Positions 56,638 to 64,000 of a DNA stretch of 64,000 nt are shown here, one piece after another. This stretch comes from Diphasiastrum complanatum (taxonomy: Eukaryota; Streptophyta; Lycopodiopsida; Lycopodiales; Lycopodiaceae), in contig CM055102.1 of assembly GCA_029204225.1 (NCBI GenBank), positions 40,741,631 to 40,805,630 of the forward strand. The letters are read 5' to 3'. Position numbers and translations under genes: made by a program. Under the pieces are notes generated by a model. The model did no database searches. It had not been told where the DNA came from and saw only the letters and a program-made list of their open reading frames with translations. Within the stretch, counting starts at the first letter, position 1. The number at the start of each line of letters is the position of its first letter.

Positions 56638-57250
56638 CTACACAAATTTCTGAAGGGATAGATACAAATCAGATTGGATTGCAAAATGGCTTAATTGATT
56701 AACCTCTCTAGTCCAGCTTAAGACATTTGTGACTTTGTTTGACGTACCCTTCTGGTGCTTAATGTCATACAAATTTTTTGGAGCCCACCTAGCTTTATGA
56801 TCCCGAAGGTCTACCACATCACAAATATACCTTAGTGTGTGGTGATCAGTCACAATTGTAAACCTAGATGCATATAAATAATGTCTCCAGATTTTAAGAC
56901 CATTTATCATAGCAAAAATCTCCTTATCATAGGTGAAATACCGCCTTTGAGTAGGGTCCAACTTTTTACTTTCAAACGCACATGGTCTACCATTTTGGAA
57001 CAAGACTATAGTTTTAGAGTTTATTGTGCCGGCTGGTTTGCTTCACCCCTTTGAGGAGATTTGTCAAGGGTAATGCGATTAACTCATATCCATTTGAGGT
57101 AGGGGGTATTTATTCCTGATAGTTAATTTGTTCAATTTTTTAGAATATGTGTACCTCCGTCTTTATTATTATCCAATAAAATTGGGGCTCCACATAGGGA
57201 TTTGCTAGGCGTTACATGGCCCATTTTAGGTATTCTTGCAGTTGCCTAAA
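56638..57250 (-). pseudogene. Gypsy RNase H with remnants of reverse transcriptase
   Basis: The - strand frame 56638-57003 carries FQNGRPCAFESKKLDPTQRR, YDKEIFAMINGLKIWRHYLY, TDHHTLRYI and HKARWAP, a gypsy RNase H. To its right are APILLDNNKDGG and NKLTI-like pieces of the reverse-transcriptase start, then directly ALPLTNLLKG, so the palm including the catalytic box is deleted. No integrase follows. Confidence 0.8.
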
Positions 57251-57737
57251 AAATGTATCTTCTTCCTTTGTGCTCATTCTATAAGGATACAATGATACAG
57301 GAAAACTTCCATAAAGTTCTATGCCATGGTCGACACCCCTAGAGGGAGGAAGACCCTCTAGCAGCTGTTTTGGAAACATGTCCTAGTTTCTTTAAATGTT
57401 CGAAATAAAAACCCACACCTTTATGTCAAGTTTTTATGGTCTAATGTCAAGTTTAATGTTAAGTTTAGACCCTACCAATGTTGTATACCCATTGGGGCCT
57501 TTATTTTTAATGTTAATTCACCTTATAAGGACATAAGGCCCATTCTAAAAATGGCCTTTAGAGTCCATACGAGTTTGACACTTCATATTCACTCCCACAA
57601 GGAGTTACATTTGTTGGCTATTCAATTCCATGGTATGTTAGTGTTTGGCTCTTCATTCTTGAGCCTTTACGTCTACCATGTCCCATCTATATGTATCTCT
57701 CCACATTAGGAGAATTGGGGGATTCAATTTGTGCAAT

Positions 57738-58135
57738 ACAAGCTTTGAAGTTTCGCTCTCAATTTTAACTTCCTCTTTCTTGAAGATTGCTATTCTATGG
57801 CTGTCCGCTATTTTCCAGATTTGAAAGTGTCCAATGTTCTTGATTGTTAGCATCTCAGATTCAGCACAGTAACATTTGAAATCACCTACATTTGGTATCA
57901 GAGCAACTAGGATCCATAGAAACTTGACCTTAAGGCAAAATTCATAGTTGAGCTTTTGAGTTTTCTCTGTCAATTTTAGCTTCCTCGTTCTTGAGGATTG
58001 TTGTTCTACGGCTGTCCACTATTTTCCAGATTTGAAAGTGTCCAATGTTCTTGATTCATACCAATAGCATCTTAGATTCAGCCCAATAGCATTTGAAATC
58101 ACCTACGTTTGGTATCAAGCAACTAAGATCCAATC
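57738..58135 (+). repeat. Duplicated LTR end and primer-binding site
   Basis: Two diverged direct copies at a period of about 211. Each has ATTTTCCAGATTTGAAAGTG, a Gly/Ala-free non-coding stretch and then TTTGGTATCA followed by a primer-site-like end. The first has intact TGGTATCAGAGC (57893-57904); the second lost bases (TGGTATCAAGC near 58110). Confidence 0.65.
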
Positions 58136-58459
58136 TCCTCCAAACTTTGCATTTTTCAGGATAGGACACTTGGCTTCCTCGAAAAGTATCTTTGTTCATA
58201 TCACATTTTTGGTGCAGATTTCTATCAAAAGTATTATGCTGGCTCTTAGTTACTCAAAGGGGCAAAGTTTGATCTATAACTTGCATGCTGAAACTGAAAT
58301 TTCAGCAAGTTATGGAGATTCTCTCTCTCTAGAGGGCACAAAAGGAGGAGGCGGCAAATCTGGTTTGTTGATCAGTTTTTTCTATAAGGTTTTTGTGTGG
58401 TTTCTAGGAAGATCTTTACAGACACTTAAAAAGGGAGAATTTATTTCCCTTGGTGAAAG

Positions 58460-58965
58460 TTAATTAGATGGTAAAAATTACATGGTTTAGCAATCTAAAA
58501 TCAAGAATATTTTGGTTATGTTAGATCTATGGAATTTGACAATAGGAGAAGAAGAATCTCCTCCTCCTCAAAATGATATGAGGAGGATGCAACTTTCAAG
58601 AGGAAAAAGGTTTTTGATGAAAGGGCAAATAGAGCACTAGCCATAATCAATGTGTATATTAAAGATAGTCTTATTCCACATGTCACTGATGTTAAATCAC
58701 CTAGGTAGGCTTGGGAGAAATTCCAACAAATGTTTGAGACATCTTCCACCACTAGGATCCTCTTCCTCAAGGAAAAGTTTCATACCTTGAAGATGAATGA
58801 GGGAGAAGTTATGACACCATACTTGATGAGAATCAAAGATGTGGTAGATCAATTGAAGGATGTAGATGACCTAGACATTGTTAGTGTCACCCTCAAGAGT
58901 CAGTGGGCTTCCTCCACAATTCCAGCATCTTTATCATTCACAAGTGTGGAAAATGAACGATAGAG
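58460..58965 (+). pseudogene. Ty1/copia gag remnant
   Basis: + strand, with frame changes: LDGKNYMV, QSKIKNILVMLDLW, then W..FQQMFETSSTTRILFL and KEKFHTLKMNEGEVMTPY, MRIKDVVDQL. This is the UBN2-type Gag of copia elements. It follows the primer site at 57893 and is cut at about 58965, close to the LTR starting at 59015. No zinc knuckle or pol was found. Confidence 0.75.
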
Positions 58966-59014
58966 AAAGATCATCTTCTTGCCAATTATCATAACTCAGA
59001 TCATAATAGCATGA

Positions 59015-59494
59015 TGTTGGGGATTTGGTGGGACCCACGTATATATCTTATACAGTTCTTAGTAAATAAGTGAGAGGGATTTGGCACCTTACGTGTGTAA
59101 GTCCAACCCAGCGATCACATTGTTATTTGATCAAATAGATAGCAATGAAGAGACTTTTAGGCTATTTACGCAAGTAAATAAGTTTAGAAGCCTAAAAGTC
59201 AAGTTAGTGATTGGAGGGTCCTTTCTCAGTGCTCACCAGATATTTGAATTTGGAAATAAAGGGAGGCAAGAAATTAGGTCTAGCTCTCAACTATAAAAGG
59301 AGATCATTTCCTTATTGAATAGCCATTCTTGAAGATCCAATTTTGCTAATCTAAAGCAATTCTCCCAATTGGGTCTCTCTCTCTCTCTCTCTCTCTCAGG
59401 TTCACTCTTCATTCTCTTGCTAACAAGTTGAAGGTGAGGTCATGCTCATTTGGGAACGCAACTACTACAGGTCGTGACAGGCGAGCACCTTACA
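59015..59494 (+). mobile_element. 5' LTR of a Tat/Athila-like element
   Basis: 480 bp from TGTTGGGGATT to CACCTTACA. It contains CTATAAAAGG near 59292 (TATA box) followed by a CT microsatellite (59372-59397). The primer-binding site follows after four bases. Confidence 0.75.
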
Positions 59495-59498
59495 ATTT

Positions 59499-59516
59499 TG
59501 GCGCCGTTGCCAGGGA
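59499..59516 (+). promoter_or_regulatory. Primer-binding site, Athila/Tat type
   Basis: TGGCGCCGTTGCCAGGGA, matching the site used by plant Athila/Tat retrotransposons, complementary to tRNA-Asp-type 3' ends. Confidence 0.85.
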
Positions 59517-59689
59517 GCAATGCACTCTCATCTTGCTTTTTAGCATTTTCTTTTATAATTTGTGGTTAGAATGCATTTAGGCATCTTGGTTTTGGCATGC
59601 TAGGGTTAGCTTTGCATTATGGATGTGATTTGTGAGACTTATGTCCAAAGACGTTCAGAAAAATGAGTGGGGACTGTATTTTTTGTTTT

Positions 59690-60290
59690 TTAATTTTTCT
59701 GCCTTGTTTCATTCATTTTTTCGCTCAACTTGCTATTCTCTGTAATTCGATTTGAATAGGTAGAGTTGTAGAGCATTGAAAGGGCTTTCTGGGGATATAA
59801 TTGTTTTTTCATTTCGTTGAGTATTGGGCAAGTTACAAATTTTTGAAGTTGGCAACAAGATTATGTAGACTTGTCAAAAACCAGGATTTTCCAGATTTTT
59901 AAATTTTTCTACCCTGTTTGATCCATTTTTTGTTCTCTGTAATTCGATTTGAATAGGTAGAGTTGTAGAGCATTGAAAGGGCTCTTTGGAGAGAGTTTTT
60001 TTTGGATTTTGTCAAGTATTGAGCAAGTTACAAATTTTTGAGGTTGGCAACAAAATTATGTAAACTTGTCATAAACAAGAAGTTTTCTAATTTTCAATTT
60101 TTCAGCCCTGTTTGCTTCATTTTTTGCTCGACTTTCTGTTTTTCTTAATTTTATTTTAGTAGACAAGGATGTAGACCATTGGAAGGGCTTGTGGAGATAT
60201 AATTTTTTCTACATTTCGTTAAGCATTGAGCAAATTACAAATTTTTGAAATTGAGAAAAAAAAAATTGTAAACTTGTCATTAACCAGAAT
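59690..60290 (+). repeat. Tandem array A, three units of about 200 bp
   Basis: Marked by AGAGCATTGAAAGGGCT at 59770 and 59967 and a variant at about 60173, together with CAAGTTACAAATTTTTGA and AAACTTGTCA blocks. It lies in the leader of the element. Confidence 0.8.
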
Positions 60291-60365
60291 TCATAATAAC
60301 CAAGTGAGAGAGACAACCCCATCAAATATATAAAAAAAATCAAAATTTGTGTATTTAAATATTTT

Positions 60366-60870
60366 TTATAGAAGGCTAAGTGAACGTTCCACTAGTTTTT
60401 GGTAATTTTTTGTAAAAAGTTTCACACCTTTCTGCAAGAATATCAATTCTTTGAGAGGAACTTTCGCCAAAATTTTTTTTTTCTTCTAAAAATAGAAGGC
60501 TGAGTGAATGTTCCACTAGTTTCTGGTAACCTTTTTTCACACTTTTCTACAAGAATATCAGTTATTTTAGATAAACCTTTGCCTAAACCTTTGCCAAAAA
60601 AATTATAAAATATTCTAAAGGTAGAAGGCCAAGTGAATATTTCACTAGTTTTTGGTAACCTTTTGTAGAAAGTTTCACACCTTTCTGCAAGAATATTAGT
60701 TCTATGAGAGGAACCTTTGCCTAAACCTTCGCCAAAAAAACTATAAAAAGTGAACATTCTCTAAGTTTCTGATAACTTTTTGTATGAAAAGTTTGCTTTT
60801 CTGCAAGAATATCGGTTCTCAACAGAGAACCTTTGCCTGTCTTTTTGAAGCTTCTAAATATAGAAATATA
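60366..60870 (+). repeat. Tandem array B, four units of about 125 bp
   Basis: AGAAGGC-AAGTGAA blocks at 60370, 60494 and 60623 and a shortened one at about 60748. Each is followed by CACTAGTTTTTGGTAA, TTCTGCAAGAATAT and GAACCTTTGCC-type motifs. The last motif also occurs in the leader at 48722-49967. Confidence 0.8.
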
Positions 60871-61391
60871 TTATCAGTGAATCAGGCGAGAAGAAAAAAA
60901 TAAAGGTTCCTTGAGATGTTGAGCATTTTTTTGTGAAGGAGGGACACTTCGTTTGCTTAGAATCTTTATATCTCTTTGTTAACCTTCATTGCAAAAAAAA
61001 AAAGTGGGATAGCCAAATATTTTCCTGATACATCAAGTCATCTATTGTTGAGGCTATGACAACTAGAGAGCAACAATTGGCTCGAGTGTTTATGTTATGG
61101 TATTTTATTATACTGGCGTGCTCGATAAGATCAAAGTTGGTATGAAAGCATTGATATCCTATACAACACCCACACGACTTTGTATAGATGCCAACAACAT
61201 TGAAGGCCACTTAAGGGAAGCAGAGTTAAACAAAGTCTCTTCAGTTATGGGATCATTAGACGAAGAACCAGAGCAAACATATATCACATGATTGTGCAAA
61301 TCAAAAAGACACAGAATCAAAACAAAGTGAAGACGATCCAATAAGACAAAGTGTTATACATTCAAAGGTTGGCGAAAAACTTCTCAAGTAG

Positions 61392-62108
61392 ATGACCACC
61401 ATGAGTCTATTGCAATTGCAACTTCAAGGGCATGATGCAGAGCATACGATTGGAGGTCGACATCAAAGGCCGAACTTGACAACGTGCCAACAAGAGATTC
61501 ATTCAGAGGATAAAAGGAGTTTTGCTTTGAGCACACTAGAACAGTCTTCAGTCAAAACTGGTGGAGTGGAAGTATTGGTCATATCGTCATGCATGTCTCC
61601 GAATTCATCAGAAGATTATAATAGCTTACCACTGTACTATGTGGAGAGTGATAAGGGACAATTGTTACCAGTGTATGCTTATCACCTCGGAGGGGATGGT
61701 ATACTACGCATGGTACGATGTTATGGATGTGGAGGAAGACATCACCGTTCAGAGTGTCCACATCGAGCTGATCCCACAACCTTTTCACCTTGGTGAACAC
61801 AAGGTGGTGCCAACCATCCATGTCTTGATTGTCCAATGAGGCAACTTGCAAAAGCTAAGAAGCTATCATCCAACATGGACCAACATGCAACTTATTTTCA
61901 AGCTACTCCACTTAGGATGCACTACAAAAGAAAAATCGTAGTGCCACCAGACTTTGAGACAATTGAAAAATATGGCAATTTTTCTAAACTTGCAAAATGC
62001 ATAGAAGATAGAGTTGGTGCAATCAATATCGATCAGTCTATGCCTATGGCGAAACAGAGAGGAGAAGAAGAAATGTCTTCTGATGAACAACTTGAAGAAC
62101 TTGACTGA
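61392..62108 (+). pseudogene. Gag C-terminal region with zinc knuckle, Tat/Athila-like
   Basis: One frame, open except for a TGA at 61794-61796. It carries a zinc-knuckle-like CYGCGGRHHRSEC and shortly after it HPCLDCP, then a Lys-rich stretch, VVPPDFETIEKYG and an acidic end before TGA at 62106-62108. Upstream capsid sequence (from about 61080) is in other frames and decayed. No protease or pol is attached: copia sequence on the other strand begins about 120 bases later. Confidence 0.55.
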
Positions 62109-62269
62109 ATGAAAAACTAAACTGACTGCTGATCTATTTATGTTGTTGATGGCACAGCCCTAACGGAATGCGCCGATGTCACTTGGCAGGTGCCACGTGG
62201 AGCTACGAGATTGGACCCGAAATATGTAGTGGATAAGACTCCACTATCCAATATGCTTCAGTCGTTATT

Positions 62270-62545
62270 TGGACCTTTGACAATCGTTTTAGATCATTTT
62301 GACATTGATCCCCTGTACCATGTGAAGATCCTGTAGAATACGTCATAACCGTGTTGCTTCACTTGCTACACTCGTAGTAGCTCGATACTCTACCTTTGTA
62401 GATGAGAATGCGATAGCATGCTACTTCTTTTAACTCCAAACTATGGAACCTAAACCAAGACTAAAGACATAACCTGTAGTAGATCTTCAATCTTCTGCAT
62501 CTCCAATCCGATCAGCATCCACATATCCCTACAATTGCAAAACAT
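62270..62545 (-). pseudogene. Ty1/copia RNase H fragment
   Basis: The - strand reads GYVDADRIGDAED, RSTTGYVFSLG, SIVWS, STKVEYRATTSVASEATRL, with several stops between. This is the end of copia pol (RNase H). Its upstream part would be expected to the right, where gypsy sequence lies instead. Confidence 0.7.
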
Positions 62546-62579
62546 GGGTTTTCGCTCAGTGTTTTCACTTGCATGTCAC

Positions 62580-63810
62580 TAAGATCCATCTTTGTCGGCA
62601 TTCTCCAAGGTTTTATGGATTATTGTCGATAAGGGAAAGCACCTCAAGATCCTGCTCACAAGACAAACACAAAGGAACAATTGTGAAAGCAAAACCACCC
62701 CACCAATGAGAAGCCCCCGATCAATCTCCAATAGCATCAGCCCTATAGGATGCAGGTGTCGTGAGCAATGCCGAATCCTATATGCAGCATGTGGACGTAA
62801 CATTTTTTCCCCCTTGAACTGCTTCCGTTCTCGGAAGTGGAACTTAGGAAAGTTCTTTATGCTTTCAACTCTCTCCCACAAATCATCATCCGCAATCCAA
62901 CCTTTCCACCTAATCAAGCACTCAAAGATAGAACGATGTCTCAATTGTTTATCTCTGATTTTGAGTATTCTCTCAGGTTCCAACGGTACACTAAGCGATA
63001 AATCTTCTAAATGGGATAAATCTTCATCAGATCCAAATGTATCACCTTCATGTAAACTTAGGTTTAACCGGCTCACATGAAATATTGGGTGTGCAGTAGA
63101 TTTCCTTGAAGATCTAGTTCATAAGCTAAAGAACCCATTTTCTGTACAATCCGGAATGGTCCACAATATCTAGTAGGCAGTTTATAATGTTGTCAAGGCT
63201 TTAAGTTTCTCAAAACACTAATTTAGCTCCTCATATACAACAAGCAGACTACGTTGATTCCTCTTTTTCCTTTTGTTAACAATGCCTTATGTCAGATTAT
63301 TGAGCGGTGTTGCCACTTTGGCGTAATCCTCAATAAATCTCTGAAAGAAAACCATAAATCCTAGAAACGATTTAACTTGCTTGACAGTTTGGGAGATTAG
63401 CCAATCAACAACTATCTTGATTTTATCCTCATCAATCTTGATCCCATAAGCAATGATCTTATGATCGAGGTAAACCAACTCATGCTTTCAGAATTCACAT
63501 TTGGATTCTTTAGCGTAGAGTAACTCCTACTGAAGCTTCATCAAGACAATTTTGATATGCTTTATGTGTTCCTCGAAGGTCTTATTGTAGACGAGAATGT
63601 CAGCTAGGAACACTACCACAAACCCAAATATGGACAAAACAAATCGTTTATCATTTGCTGGAGCGCTCGTTAACCCAGAAGGCAACACTAAGAACTCACA
63701 ATGGCCAAATTTGGTACGGAATCCAGTCTTTTGCACATCTTCCAACTTAATTATTATCTAATGGTACCTCGTTTTCAGATCTAACTTAGTGAAGTATTTA
63801 GCCCATTGAT
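62580..63810 (-). pseudogene. Gypsy fragment: reverse transcriptase fused to integrase end with chromodomain
   Basis: From the right on the - strand: WAKYFTKLDLKTRYH, EDVQKTGFRTKFGHCEFLV, FVVVFLADILVYNK (decayed catalytic box), GIKIDEDKIKIVVDWL, FLGFMVFFQRFIEDYAKVA, then directly LPTRYCGPFRIVQKMG, VSRLNLSLHEGD and a chromodomain-like ECLIRWKGWIADDDLWE. RNase H and the integrase core are missing between about 63200 and 63290, so this is an internally deleted chromovirus. Confidence 0.8.
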
Positions 63811-64000
63811 TCTTCTTTCCGAAACTCCATTTTGTTGAGGTGTTTCCGTACTTGCAAATTGTCTCTTTATACCATGATTCTTGCAAAACACTTGAAATTC
63901 TGTAGAAAGATACTCTCCCCCTTTTTCGAAGAAAGCATCTTAATCTGTCTATCTGTTTCTTTCTCCACATGTATCTTAAACCATGTGAAATACTTGAATG
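63811..64000 (-). pseudogene. Ty1/copia integrase fragment, runs off the window
   Basis: The - strand, in a shifted frame, reads KKGGEYLSTEFQVFCKNHG and TPQQNGVSERR, the integrase core end of a copia element. It passes into gypsy reverse transcriptase within a few bases at about 63811. Together with the RNase H at 62270-62545 it suggests one copia element holding a gypsy insert. Confidence 0.7.

Noticed and set aside
1-64000. CRISPR-like arrays, operons, tRNA and rRNA genes.
   Set aside because: None seen. The tandem arrays present are retrotransposon leader repeats, LTR units or microsatellites, and the A/B-box-like blocks are too degenerate to be tRNA genes.

Overview
This window looks like nuclear DNA of a land plant with a large, repeat-rich genome, possibly a fern or a gymnosperm. 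The evidence is one spliced plastid-type gene with very long introns, many chromodomain-bearing Ty3/gypsy retrotransposons, Ty1/copia fragments, plant-style primer-binding sites (TGGTATCAGAGC, TGGCGCCGTTGCC) and AT-rich spacer. I see no bacterial, organellar, rRNA or tRNA genes and no CRISPR array. The exact lineage cannot be fixed from the sequence alone.

The main host gene is a bestrophin-like (VCCN1-type) chloroplast anion-channel gene on the + strand. Four exons join in phase 0: 9032-9823, 25437-25604, 41038-41244 and 41386-41556. They give a predicted protein of 445 residues with a plastid-type N-terminus, a bestrophin core and an intact C-terminus. Introns 1 (15.6 kb) and 2 (15.4 kb) are packed with retrotransposons; intron 3 is 141 bp.

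Intron 1 holds degraded gypsy remains on the - strand. One of them is split by a very young complete chromovirus (14610-20904, + strand) with 358-bp LTRs that I read as identical and a perfect GACCC target duplication. Intron 2 holds a 754-bp element with about 150-bp inverted ends, a gag fragment, and an old - strand chromovirus (about 28578-40003). That old element is interrupted by a second copy of the young family (30038-36379, - strand) and by a GC-rich gene-like segment with an apparent 79-bp intron. The two family copies lie in opposite orientation on either side of exon 2, making a roughly 6.3-kb inverted repeat around an exon of 56 codons.

Left of the gene are a decayed SWIM zinc-finger gene (262-1187), an LTR with primer-binding site (2023-2443), a possible LINE tail and a possible SINE. 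Right of it are a Tat/Athila-like gag region with four zinc knuckles (46066-49985, - strand), two related copia 5' ends (50100-53108, - strand), a perfect-core hairpin (54136-54220), the first two exons of a small conserved-looking gene (54456-54776), a gypsy RNase H remnant, a copia gag remnant, the 5' half of a second Tat/Athila-like element with tandem-repeat leader (59015-62108, + strand), and a copia-gypsy-copia mosaic that runs off the right edge.

The only feature set that looks like a working host function is the channel gene. Nearly everything else is mobile DNA of different ages, layered by nested insertion.
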